A stretch of DNA of 47,616 nucleotides from Candidatus Coproplasma stercoravium (lineage in GTDB: Bacteria > Bacillota > Clostridia > Christensenellales > Borkfalkiaceae), in assembly GCA_018713165.1 (NCBI GenBank), contig DVFR01000001.1, positions 1 to 47,616 on the forward strand, in the 5' to 3' direction. This document shows, in pieces, positions 22,747-31,446 of the stretch (positions are counted from its first letter, which is position 1; each line of letters starts with the position of its first letter). Below the pieces are notes generated by a model, which saw nothing but the letters and a program-made list of their open reading frames with translations, was not told the DNA's origin and made no database searches. A program made the translations under genes and the position numbers.

Positions 22747-25700
22747 ATGAAGCAGCCTTTGGTTTCTGTAGTAATACCTTGTTACAACGTCGAGAACTAT
22801 GTAGAGACATGTTTAAAGAGTATTACTGCACAATCATATAGCAATCTGGAGATAATTTGCGTTAACGATTGTTCTACGGATACAACGGCCGAAAAACTTG
22901 CCGTTTTAAAGGAAAATGACGAGCGCATAAGCATATGCACGCACGCTAAAAATCAGGGACTTTTCAAAGCAAGAATTACAGGCATCAAACACTCTCACGG
23001 GGATTATATTGCCTTTGTCGACAGTGACGACCATATCGACGAGGACTTTTTCCGTTGCCTTATTTCAAAAGCATCGGAGAACGATTACGATATCGTCATG
23101 GGCGATACTGTTCATGAGGACGAACAGGGTTACAGATGGATTCACGCTTCATACTCCGATATTATTGTAAACGACAGGTCAGACGAAAACGTTTTAGGCG
23201 AACTACTCAAACAGGAGGGTTATTGTTTTATATGGCATGCTGTATGGAATAAGATTTACAAAAAATCGGTATTCGATAAAGCCCTGCCATTCTTCGACAG
23301 CATAAAAGAGCATATCATTATGGGTGAAGACGTTTTGTTTTCCTGCATTTTGCACTACTATGCAAAGAGTTTTGCAAAAACAAATTTCGCATATTATTTC
23401 TATTTGCAGAGAAAAGGCGCCTCCACCGCCCTTGATAATAACATCAATAAATACAAGAAAAACATAGACGACCTCGAACGCGTTTTTTCATATATAAACA
23501 CTTTCTTCGACGAACATAACTTAAACAAAGAATTCAGAGAACACTTCGATAGATGGCGTGAGCTCTATTCCCGCTATTGGTACGACAATGTATTTTATTC
23601 TGGTCTGCAATCAGCCACAAAGCAACGTCTTTACAGCAGAATTAAAAAATGTTTTAAAACAGAGAACCCGCAGCACACAAAAGACACAGACCATTGGTTT
23701 TACAAAACATCTATTCCGTTTGACAACAGATATATAGAGCTCAGACACAAGATAAAAGAGTTCGACGTTGTGAGCATTGACATATTCGACACTCTCATTA
23801 TAAGAAAGGTTTACAAACCCACAGATGTATTTCTGTTTATGGATAAATGGTTTTCTAATCTTTCGGGACGTGACTTTGATTTCAGTCACGCGAGAGTTAA
23901 TGCAGAGAAAGCGGCAAGAAAATCGAGCGACTATGAGGAAATAACGCTCGACGAGATTTACGAAACTTTCTGCGAAAACAACGGCATTTCAACCGAAATC
24001 GCAAAAAAGGCAGAGCAGAAGGAAATTGAAACCGAAAAACTGCTATGTTTGCCCAGAAAAAGCATAGCCTGCCTTATAGACTACGCGAAAGCAATCGGAA
24101 AAACAGTCGTTCTGACCTCTGATTTTTATTTCAATCAAGAGCAACTTACCGAACTGCTCTCTTCAGTAAACGCCAGATATGACGACCTGCTTATATCGAG
24201 CGAATATAGAGCGACTAAATCCTCCGGCAAACTTTTCAGCATACTTCGCGAAAAGTATAGCGATAAAAAGATTCTTCATATAGGCAATTCATGGGAAAGC
24301 GACTTCGTAAAAGCCAGGGAAAGCGGCTTGGAGGCGCACTTTTACGCTGCAACGACTTCGGCTTTCATGTATGATATTTCCGATATCAATACAACCGATT
24401 CCACAAGGCTGTACAAACGCCCCACAGGACTTTGGGACAACTTTGAACATAGTCTTGATTTTCTCGAGGTACGCTGTTTGTTCGCTCAAGTTGCGAACAG
24501 ACTATACGACAATCCATATACCTCTTATATTAAATCGACAGATTTCAATGCGCAAGCGTGCTTTTTGGGTTATTACGCACTCGGTATGCACCTCTGGGGC
24601 GTTGCAAAATGGCTATATGAGGCACAAAAAGGCAAAAACAGTAAGATTCATTTCGTTGCAAGAGACGGTTACCTGCCTATGCTTGCCTACAACGTATTGA
24701 ACAGCGACGGCTCCGCCGCCGATTCCGATTATTTTTACGCCTCACGCAAAGCATTGTTTCCCCTTTGCTGGAAAACGAAAGACGATTTGGACTGCCTCAC
24801 CTCGCAAATTAAAAAAGCAACTCCCGAACAACTTTTCCATTGGTTTGCACCATTGCTTGACGCACAAAAAGTATTAAAAACAGAAAAAATACTTATCTCA
24901 AAATGGAAAAACAGTCAGCTCGAAGGCGACGCCCTCTCCGAATTTATAAAAAATACTCTCGCTCCATGCTACGACGAGGATAAAAAGAATAAATTTTATT
25001 CGGCAATGAAGGACTACTACTCCTCATTTATAAGCAACGGCGACTGCATTTTCGATATAGGTTACGGCGGAAGGTCGCTGTTGCACATATCCGAACTTCT
25101 CTGCTCACCCATAAACGGGTATTTCATTCACAGAATAAACGACCAGTTTATTGCAAGGCAAAAAGACCTGGGTATTAAAGTAAATACGCTCTATGATTAC
25201 ACTCCGTCGATAACCGGCGTGGTACGCGAAATTCTGTTCTCAAAGCAAAGTCCTTCCTGTATAGGCTTTAATACAACCGAAAACGTTGTTCCCGTGTTTG
25301 AAGCAGACAACATGCTATATCCCGCCAAATTTGCCATAGAAGAAGTACAAATGCAGGCGCTTGAGCTTGTTAAAGACATGGCACCGGTTTATAAACTTTC
25401 CACAAGGCTGTTCAGCGCACGCTCTTCCGACGTTTCGGCTCCGTACGAATACCTTTTGCATAGCTCTTCACCGCAGGACAGAGAATATTTCAGTTGCGTA
25501 AAGTTTGAAGACGACGTATTCTTTGGCGACTCCGCAATGCGGGTTACGGACGTTTGGCAGAACGATATAAATTATCACCATGTTATGCGCTACACCGAAA
25601 GTCCTGCAAGCACTGCGCCGATAGTTCAAAATGTTGCAGAAGGTCCTGCCCCTACACTAAATTACGACGCGACGCGTGGCTGGAGCAAACTCAAAAAAGC

Positions 25701-25767
25701 ATGCTACTATTTCCTGTTTGACAATAAAACATTTTGGAAAAAATTAAGAAAAAGAAATAAAGAATAA
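22747..25767 (+). CDS. GT2 glycosyltransferase fused to a HAD/COG5610-type protein
   Basis: The 1006-residue protein has three parts. Residues 1-240 are a GT-A family 2 glycosyltransferase (VSVVIPCYNVENYVETCLKS in outline, VNDCSTD, FVDSDDHID as the metal-binding DxD). Residues about 335-530 are a HAD-superfamily domain with SIDIFDTLI, LTSDFYFN, KSSGKLF and HIGNSWESDF. Residues about 600-900 hold HFVARDGYLPMLAYN and IFDIGYGGRSLLH, the pattern of the predicted hydrolases in COG5610 found in polysaccharide loci. The start is the ATG at 22747 after GGGGAGGAG; the TTG at 22732 overlaps that SD. It probably builds or trims a surface glycan. Base composition is lower in GC than in the flanking genes. 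Confidence 0.85.
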   Translation: MKQPLVSVVIPCYNVENYVETCLKSITAQSYSNLEIICVNDCSTDTTAEKLAVLKENDERISICTHAKNQGLFKARITGIKHSHGDYIAFVDSDDHIDEDFFRCLISKASENDYDIVMGDTVHEDEQGYRWIHASYSDIIVNDRSDENVLGELLKQEGYCFIWHAVWNKIYKKSVFDKALPFFDSIKEHIIMGEDVLFSCILHYYAKSFAKTNFAYYFYLQRKGASTALDNNINKYKKNIDDLERVFSYINTFFDEHNLNKEFREHFDRWRELYSRYWYDNVFYSGLQSATKQRLYSRIKKCFKTENPQHTKDTDHWFYKTSIPFDNRYIELRHKIKEFDVVSIDIFDTLIIRKVYKPTDVFLFMDKWFSNLSGRDFDFSHARVNAEKAARKSSDYEEITLDEIYETFCENNGISTEIAKKAEQKEIETEKLLCLPRKSIACLIDYAKAIGKTVVLTSDFYFNQEQLTELLSSVNARYDDLLISSEYRATKSSGKLFSILREKYSDKKILHIGNSWESDFVKARESGLEAHFYAATTSAFMYDISDINTTDSTRLYKRPTGLWDNFEHSLDFLEVRCLFAQVANRLYDNPYTSYIKSTDFNAQACFLGYYALGMHLWGVAKWLYEAQKGKNSKIHFVARDGYLPMLAYNVLNSDGSAADSDYFYASRKALFPLCWKTKDDLDCLTSQIKKATPEQLFHWFAPLLDAQKVLKTEKILISKWKNSQLEGDALSEFIKNTLAPCYDEDKKNKFYSAMKDYYSSFISNGDCIFDIGYGGRSLLHISELLCSPINGYFIHRINDQFIARQKDLGIKVNTLYDYTPSITGVVREILFSKQSPSCIGFNTTENVVPVFEADNMLYPAKFAIEEVQMQALELVKDMAPVYKLSTRLFSARSSDVSAPYEYLLHSSSPQDREYFSCVKFEDDVFFGDSAMRVTDVWQNDINYHHVMRYTESPASTAPIVQNVAEGPAPTLNYDATRGWSKLKKACYYFLFDNKTFWKKLRKRNKE

Positions 25768-25787
25768 TTTTAAAAAGGTAAAGATTT

Positions 25788-27257
25788 ATGATTTTATATC
25801 ATATAGGTCATTTTGGAGCATTATCAAAAGCCTTGTTAATACATTTAACATACCATAAAAATGATAAGTGCGTTATAATTATAGACCAAATAATATTTAA
25901 TGACGAAGGCAAAGCGTTTATAAAAGATTTTAGCATAAGAGCTAAAGATTTTGCAAAAGTAATAACATATTCAGATATTGAGTTTATCAACGAAAAATCG
26001 GTATTTTCAACAGAAAAACATATAAAACTTTTCTTTGATAAAATGTTTTCAGATTATTCTATCAGATTAAGTGAATTTAAGAAAATCTACTCAATGTTTG
26101 ATACTTATAATGCATTTGCAGCATATGTTCAAATGAACAATATACCTATAATTTTTATTGATGCCTTTGGGAATCTGGAAAAAAACAGATATTATTTAAA
26201 CAATAAAGAGCAATGGCAATTTTATGATGAAGTGATATATAAATACCGTGCTCTTGGATTCGACAACCCTAACTGTAGAATAATCTATTCAACCAGAGAA
26301 AACGACTCAGACAAACTAAATTTTGAAAATTTGAAAAATTTATTAAGTGAAGAAGAAAAAAAGAAGCTATTGTTTTTATACGGATATGAATCAGATACTA
26401 AGACCCCCGAATATTGCAATCTTTTAGTATTTTCATCTGGCTGGATATGTTCTGAGAAAAAAATAAATAAAGCCAACTATTTTTATTATTATCAGCTATT
26501 ACTAGATTTATTTTGTGATAATACAAGAAAGATTTTACTGAAGCCTCACCCCAACACAAGTATATCAAAGGAAGAAGCACTTAATTTTTTTGATAACGCA
26601 GAAATTATCCCCGGATATTTCCCCTCTGAATTTATCGACTTATTGCCAAACTATGAAATAACAAACATATTATCCACTTCCTCTTCAGGAATTCCGCGAC
26701 ATATATATGGTTGTAATTACTTCATTTCATTCGATATTTTTTATAACGATATACTTTGCAAAAAACTTTATTTTGCACTCCAGATAGAAAAATATTTACA
26801 ACCATTATACAACAAATATTTCCACATAGGGCTACACAATAAATTAATATGGGGAATGCAAGAAAACCTTTTCTCTAAATATGATTTAAAATCTAAATGG
26901 GTAAACTTAAATAACTTAGAACCTAACAGCATTACAATTATTGACAATTATGAATGGAATGGAGTAGACGACAAATACAAGCTTACTAAAGCTATGGCTT
27001 CCCTAAATAATAATGCTGTTTTAATATTTCTTGATTCAAAGGATACTGACAATTACATTTTCAGCGACTATCCTTCATTTCGAGATTGGTTTATTTCTCT
27101 TAAATTTTGCAATAAACCAAACAACATGAATATTCCAGTACGCACCGAAAAAATACACATATTTTGTAAAGATATTTCAATTTTGAATTTTTTAAAGTGC
27201 CTGAATTATAATGAGTATTTTCATTACACAAAACAATTTTTACAACTAATCAAATGA
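25788..27257 (+). CDS. GT-B-like transferase (sialyltransferase/polysialyltransferase-like)
   Basis: The 489-residue protein is very AT-rich, far more than its surroundings. It opens MILYHIGHFGALSK and has the C-terminal GT-B features LLKPHPNTSIS (about 248-258) and ILSTSSSGIPRHIYG (about 294-308). KPHP followed by a serine cluster is shared by capsule polysialyltransferases, GT52 sialyltransferases and CDP-glycerol transferases, which use CMP/CDP-linked donors. The gene next door encodes a CMP-sugar synthetase, so a CMP-sugar donor is the better guess. No signal peptide or transmembrane segment is evident. SD AAGG is weak; it lies 20 bases after the GT2-HAD gene. Confidence 0.6.
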   Translation: MILYHIGHFGALSKALLIHLTYHKNDKCVIIIDQIIFNDEGKAFIKDFSIRAKDFAKVITYSDIEFINEKSVFSTEKHIKLFFDKMFSDYSIRLSEFKKIYSMFDTYNAFAAYVQMNNIPIIFIDAFGNLEKNRYYLNNKEQWQFYDEVIYKYRALGFDNPNCRIIYSTRENDSDKLNFENLKNLLSEEEKKKLLFLYGYESDTKTPEYCNLLVFSSGWICSEKKINKANYFYYYQLLLDLFCDNTRKILLKPHPNTSISKEEALNFFDNAEIIPGYFPSEFIDLLPNYEITNILSTSSSGIPRHIYGCNYFISFDIFYNDILCKKLYFALQIEKYLQPLYNKYFHIGLHNKLIWGMQENLFSKYDLKSKWVNLNNLEPNSITIIDNYEWNGVDDKYKLTKAMASLNNNAVLIFLDSKDTDNYIFSDYPSFRDWFISLKFCNKPNNMNIPVRTEKIHIFCKDISILNFLKCLNYNEYFHYTKQFLQLIK

Positions 27258-27268
27258 GGTGATAATTT

Positions 27269-27934
27269 ATGAAAATCAAAGCGTTAGTGGCTGTCAGAAG
27301 CGGCTCAACAAGAGTTATCAATAAAAACTTACGCCCCTTTGCCGGAAGCAATCTTCTTGAATTAAAGTTGAATCAACTTAAAAGAATTAAGCTTTTAGAC
27401 GGTATCGTAGTTAACTCAAATGACGACGAAATGCTGGCAATCGCTAAAAACTTAGGTTGCGAAACCGTTAAAAGAGACGAATATTACGCCTCAAACACTG
27501 TATCAATGAGTGACGTTTATAAAAACATGGCAGAAAATATCGATACGGATGTAATTGCATATATAAATGTCACCAACCCTCTTATTTTAGATACTACTAT
27601 AGAAAAAGCAATTAAAACATTTATTGAAACGGAAAACAGATTTGATTCATTGAATTCGGCACACTTAGTAAAGGAATTTCTATTTAAGGATAACCAGCCT
27701 ATTAACTACGACCTAAAACACCAACCCCGCAGTCAAGACTTGCCAGATATTGCCGCATTGAATTTTGCTATAAACATCTTAAGAAAAGAAACAATGATTC
27801 AAAATAAAAATGTTGTAGGCAACAAACCTAATATTTATATAATTGACGAAGTTGAAGCAACCGATATTGATAACTTGATTGATTTTGAATTTGCGGAATT
27901 CATATATAATAAGAGAAAGAGCGAACAGCAATAA
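27269..27934 (+). CDS. Cytidylyltransferase of the NeuA family (CMP-sugar synthetase)
   Basis: The 221-residue protein resembles acylneuraminate cytidylyltransferases, which activate a keto sugar acid with CTP. Seen are the nucleotide-binding N-terminus AVRSGSTRVINKNLRPFAG, VVNSNDDEM, INVTNPLILD and a late FAEFIYN. The canonical RGGSKG motif is changed to RSGSTR, keeping the arginine. The substrate could be sialic, legionaminic, pseudaminic acid or another acid sugar; no synthase (NeuB-like) is encoded in the window. AGGTGAT precedes the ATG, 11 bases after the previous stop. It ends the cassette and is AT-rich. Confidence 0.85.
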   Translation: MKIKALVAVRSGSTRVINKNLRPFAGSNLLELKLNQLKRIKLLDGIVVNSNDDEMLAIAKNLGCETVKRDEYYASNTVSMSDVYKNMAENIDTDVIAYINVTNPLILDTTIEKAIKTFIETENRFDSLNSAHLVKEFLFKDNQPINYDLKHQPRSQDLPDIAALNFAINILRKETMIQNKNVVGNKPNIYIIDEVEATDIDNLIDFEFAEFIYNKRKSEQQ

Positions 27935-27975
27935 AAAAATAGCCATGGAGTATTTCAACTCCATGGCTATTTTTA
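27935..27975. terminator. Bidirectional terminator at the right edge of the cassette
   Basis: AAAAATAGCCATGGAGT and ACTCCATGGCTATTTTT pair around ATTTCA, directly after the cytidylyltransferase stop and 3 bases from the mazF stop. It serves both converging genes. Confidence 0.93.
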
Positions 27976-27977
27976 AA

Positions 27978-28331
27978 TCACTGCGGAGGGTCGAAGCCGA
28001 GGCTTATGAGTATTGCCTTGTCGACTTTGTGCATGGTATTTTCGTTGAGTTCGCCGATGCGCTCCTTTAAGCGGCGCTTATCGAGCGTGCGAATCTGTTC
28101 GAGCAGAATTACCGAATCTTTTACAAGCCCGTAGGCGCTTTTGGGCAGTTCTATATGGGTGGGCAGTTTTGCCTTGTTAATTTTGCTTGTGACCGCCGCC
28201 GCAATTATCGTGGGCGAATATTTGTTGCCCACGTCGTTTTGCACAATTAATACGGGGCGCACGCCCCCTTGCTCGCTGCCCACCACGGGCGACAGGTCGG
28301 CGTAGTAAAGTTCACCGCGCTTGACGTTCAT
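27978..28331 (-). CDS. MazF/PemK-type endoribonuclease (NdoA-like)
   Basis: The 117-residue protein matches the EndoA/NdoA branch of Maz[22 protein letters not shown] in outline, [12 protein letters not shown], and [20 protein letters not shown]. MazF toxins cut single-stranded mRNA at short motifs. In Bacillus subtilis ndoA follows its antitoxin gene ndoAI and alr. Here the upstream neighbour is the NAD(P)HX repair gene, and the 125-base gap cannot hold a normal antitoxin. AGAGGT precedes the ATG. It may be controlled by an antitoxin encoded elsewhere. Confidence 0.92.
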   Translation of the reverse strand: MNVKRGELYYADLSPVVGSEQGGVRPVLIVQNDVGNKYSPTIIAAAVTSKINKAKLPTHIELPKSAYGLVKDSVILLEQIRTLDKRRLKERIGELNENTMHKVDKAILISLGFDPPQ

Positions 28332-28456
28332 ATCAACCTCTTTTGAGCCATGAAACGGGCGGCGCGCCGCCCGCAGGCACAGGCAGCCTTTATTTTATTA
28401 TATGTAACCGCCTGATTTTATTGTTGACATTCCGCCGTTTTTTATACGCCGTTTTA

Positions 28457-29890
28457 TCACCCCTGGACGATAATATTTTTTACCGCGGCGGGAATTTTTG
28501 CAAGTACTTCGGCGGCGGTTACGCAATATTCCGAACACTCGCCCGCGGCGAGTTCCGAGGCGGCGCCGAGAATGTACGCCGCGCAAGCAGCGCCTTCAAT
28601 CGGGGATAGTCCGCGGGCAACGCTGCCGCACATGAACCCCGCGAGCATATCGCCGCTGCCCGCCTTTGCAAGCGCCGAACAGCCGCGCGTGTTTATAACG
28701 GTATTCTGCCCGTCGGTGATAACGGTGCCCGCACTCTTTAAAACTACGGTAACGCCGTATTCTGCAGCAAACTGTTTTGCAACCGACACGGGATTTGCAA
28801 GTATTTCGGCAATACTCCTGCCCGAAATGCGCGAAAACTCCTTTACGTGCGGCGTTAAAACGACGCCGCATTTTTTATTTTTTAAAATTTCAACGCCGTA
28901 CTGCGCGAGGCTGTTCAGCCCGTCGGCATCTATAATGAGCGTGCCGGAATATTCCTTTAAAAGGCTTTCGATATCGCCGTGGAGCGACTGCGACGCGCCG
29001 CAACCCATACCTATGGCAATCGCGCGGGATGATAAGTCGCGCTGGACGGAGAATACCGTCTGCGGATAGTTTGGCGCTATCGCCGCCTTTACCTCGTCGG
29101 GACACACCGCCTTTACGTACCCGCAGCCGCTTCTGAGCGCCGCGGCGACGGCGAGCACGGCCGAGCCTGTATACTGCCTGCTGCCGCAGATTAAAGTTGC
29201 CGTGCCGAACGTGCCCTTGTGGCTGTTGCGCGGGCGCGGAGGAAAGAGTTTTGCAATATCTTCGTCCCCGTACATGCAGGCGTAACCTCCTTCGTTGAGG
29301 CATATTCCTATGTCTTTTTTAACAACGGCGCCGCAGAGGTCGTAACCGTCGCCGAGAGCGAAGCCCGTTTTCAGCTCGCCTATAGTCACCGTTTTATCGG
29401 CGCGGACGGCGGTGCCGAGCTTTACCCCTCCGTCGCCCGACATTCCGCTCGGGATATCGGCGGAAATTACGTATGCCCCGCTTGCATTTATGGCGTTTAT
29501 CACGTCGGCATATTCGCCCGTAACTTCACGCGAAAGACCTGTGCCAAAAATGCAGTCGACTATGATATCTCCGCCGATAGTTTGGGCATATGTGCCGCCG
29601 AATTCAGCTTTCTCACGCTCGCAGTCGGCAGAGAGCCTGCCGCCGCAGGCATACACAGCAGCGCGGAAACCGCGCTTTAAAAGCTCGCAGGCGCAAACGT
29701 AGCCGTCGCCGCCGTTGTTGCCCGAACCGCACACGACGAGAATTTCCGATTCCGCCGAGGCGACGGCCGCAACCTCGTCGGCGATTGAAAGGCCTGCGCG
29801 GCGCATGAGCTCTTCCGAGGGAATTTTGAGCGTATTGATAGTGTAATCGTCCGCCGCGCGCATCTGCGCGACCGAGAGCAATTTTTGCAT
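28457..29890 (-). CDS. nnr: Bifunctional NAD(P)HX epimerase/dehydratase
   Basis: This enzyme repairs hydrated NADH and NADPH: the N-terminal half epimerises and the C-terminal half dehydrates with ADP. The 477-residue protein shows the YjeF_N motifs CGSGNNGGDGYV, DCIFGTGLSREV and SADIPSG (about 1-210), and the ribokinase-like part with HKGTFG, IDADGLN, LTPHVKEF and AGSGDMLAG. Both halves look intact. It lies 83 bases after birA on the same strand and upstream of mazF, partly matching the acpS-yjeF-alr-ndoAI-ndoA order of Bacillus with alr and the antitoxin missing. Confidence 0.95.
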   Translation of the reverse strand: MQKLLSVAQMRAADDYTINTLKIPSEELMRRAGLSIADEVAAVASAESEILVVCGSGNNGGDGYVCACELLKRGFRAAVYACGGRLSADCEREKAEFGGTYAQTIGGDIIVDCIFGTGLSREVTGEYADVINAINASGAYVISADIPSGMSGDGGVKLGTAVRADKTVTIGELKTGFALGDGYDLCGAVVKKDIGICLNEGGYACMYGDEDIAKLFPPRPRNSHKGTFGTATLICGSRQYTGSAVLAVAAALRSGCGYVKAVCPDEVKAAIAPNYPQTVFSVQRDLSSRAIAIGMGCGASQSLHGDIESLLKEYSGTLIIDADGLNSLAQYGVEILKNKKCGVVLTPHVKEFSRISGRSIAEILANPVSVAKQFAAEYGVTVVLKSAGTVITDGQNTVINTRGCSALAKAGSGDMLAGFMCGSVARGLSPIEGAACAAYILGAASELAAGECSEYCVTAAEVLAKIPAAVKNIIVQG

Positions 29891-29973
29891 AACACACCTT
29901 AAAATTATTTATTTTATCGCTGCGCGGCGGAAAACAGCCGCTTTACACGGACAGCCGCGTGGCTTTGCCTGCT

Positions 29974-30654
29974 TTACAGTATTAACGAAACTTCGGCGGA
30001 GCTTACGCCGAACACTCCCTCCGCCCCGCGGCAAACGAGCTTACCGTCGGGCGAGACGTCGAGGGCGGTCGCCCGTTCCTCCCCGCCGCTCCGCCTTAAA
30101 ATTATGTCTTTACCGAGCCAGTTTATGTACGACTTGTATTCCTCTACGGAGTACTCCCGCCGAATATTTTTCAGCAGCCTTTTAAACACGCTTTCAACTT
30201 CGCACTCCGCCCCAAGTTCACGCCGCATGCTCGTAGCGATGCCATATAGTTCCGCGGGCAGGGTGTTGTTTATATTTATGCCGATTCCCACAATTGACCG
30301 CGATATATGCCCGAACGAAAGCGTATTTTCAATGAGCGTGCCGCTTATTTTAAGCCCGTTTACGAGCACGTCGTTCGCCCAGCGTATCACGGGATTGAGC
30401 CCGAACGACGAGAGGGTTTTGCACACAGCCGTGCAGGCGTTTACCATTATTTTAAACGCATTTTCCGCAGGAAAATCGCCGTATTCGCGCTGAAAGGAGA
30501 CGTACAGTCCGCCGCTCTCCGAAGAAAAGCTGCGCCCCTTCGTTCCGCGCCCGCCCGTCTGTCTTTTTGCCACCGTAACGACGTCGCCGCGGATATTTTC
30601 GCGCTTTAAAAATTCGTTGGTGCTGTCGACCTCGTCAAGACGGATAATCTTCAT
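29974..30654 (-). CDS. birA: Biotin-acetyl-CoA-carboxylase ligase, without DNA-binding domain
   Basis: It attaches biotin to the carrier domain of biotin-dependent carboxylases. The 226-residue protein begins directly at the catalytic domain (VDSTNEFLKR), with the biotinyl-AMP loop GGRGTKGRSF, RWANDVLVNGLKISGTLIE in outline and VGIGININN, then a C-terminal SH3-like domain (ALDVSPDGKLVCRGAEGV). The N-terminal helix-turn-helix of bifunctional BirA is absent, so it should not act as a repressor. The usual KWPND motif is RWAND here. It overlaps the end of recX by 20 bases. Confidence 0.93.
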   Translation of the reverse strand: MKIIRLDEVDSTNEFLKRENIRGDVVTVAKRQTGGRGTKGRSFSSESGGLYVSFQREYGDFPAENAFKIMVNACTAVCKTLSSFGLNPVIRWANDVLVNGLKISGTLIENTLSFGHISRSIVGIGININNTLPAELYGIATSMRRELGAECEVESVFKRLLKNIRREYSVEEYKSYINWLGKDIILRRSGGEERATALDVSPDGKLVCRGAEGVFGVSSAEVSLIL

Positions 30655-31258
30655 CGCCGTCCTCCGAAACGTCCACGGCGCGGCGGGCGGAGTCGTAGCC
30701 GTAGCCCCTCGAAACGAGGTATTTTACCGCCTTGTACAAATTTTCTTTCGTGCGCTCCTTGCCGCGCAGATACTTTGCCGCGAGCTGTTTTGCGCCGCCG
30801 TCGTCCTCCTCCACCTCCGAAAGGGCGCGCTCTATCGCCGCGCGCGAGGCACCGCGCTTTATAAGGTCTGCCTCGATGAGGCGCTTGCCGCGCCCGCTCA
30901 CGCCCGAGATATACGCCTTGCAATAGGCGTAGTCGTCGAGAAAGCCGTAGTATTGCATGCGCTCCACGACATAGTCGCACACGGCGGCGGTGTAGCCCTT
31001 TTTATCGAGAAAGTCCCTTATCTGCCTCTCTGTTTTCATTGAAGCAGAGATATGCGTGAGCGCCTTGTCGAGCGCGGTATTTTTATCCGTTTCGAGCTGA
31101 ATCTCGTCTAAAAGGCTCTTTTCGACGTGCATGCCCGCTTTGAGGCGGTATTTTATTGCCGCTTCGAGCGTAAGCCCGCAGTAAAACCTGCCGTCTATAA
31201 AGATGCTGCACCTGTTTTTATCCTTTTTTTGCGGTTCAATGGAAGTAATCTCAGCCAA
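30635..31258 (-). CDS. recX: Regulatory protein RecX
   Basis: RecX binds RecA filaments and limits recombination. The 207-residue protein has the tandem three-helix repeats of the family, with the signatures ERQIRDFLDKKGY, YGFLDDYAYCKAYIS and KRLIEADLIKRGAS. The longer open frame starts at an ATG at 31291 with no SD. I prefer the TTG at 31258, which has GGAGG 5 bases upstream and starts the protein at MAEITSIEPQ. A minus-strand promoter lies at 31342-31371, divergent from ilvE. recA was not seen. Confidence 0.88.
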   Translation of the reverse strand: MAEITSIEPQKKDKNRCSIFIDGRFYCGLTLEAAIKYRLKAGMHVEKSLLDEIQLETDKNTALDKALTHISASMKTERQIRDFLDKKGYTAAVCDYVVERMQYYGFLDDYAYCKAYISGVSGRGKRLIEADLIKRGASRAAIERALSEVEEDDGGAKQLAAKYLRGKERTKENLYKAVKYLVSRGYGYDSARRAVDVSEDGDEDYPS

Positions 31259-31341
31259 ATCGTCCTCCGAAGGCGCGAATATGCGGCGCATGCCGGAGGC
31301 ATACCAAAAAATACGGGCCGCAAGGCGCCTTTATCAGTGCC

Positions 31342-31371
31342 ATTTTAACACAAGACGCGATTTTTTGTCAA
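31342..31371 (-). promoter_or_regulatory. Promoter of the recX-birA-nnr-mazF run
   Basis: On the minus strand TTGACA, an 18-base spacer and TAAAAT. It is back to back with the ilvE promoter; the two -35 boxes are 7 bases apart. Confidence 0.7.
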
Positions 31372-31378
31372 TCGGCGT

Positions 31379-31407
31379 TTGACATTGCAAAAGCGCAGTT
31401 GTATAAT
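31379..31407 (+). promoter_or_regulatory. Promoter of ilvE
   Basis: TTGACA, a 17-base spacer and TATAAT, close to the ideal housekeeping promoter. It leads to a leader of about 34 bases. Confidence 0.87.
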
Positions 31408-31446
31408 TATGAGTAATAAAATATTTATTATAGCGAGGTGCGTAAA

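Noticed and set aside
28332-28456. A MazE/NdoAI antitoxin gene
   Set aside because: Only 125 bases lie between mazF and the neighbouring gene, and no open frame of useful size with an SD is present.
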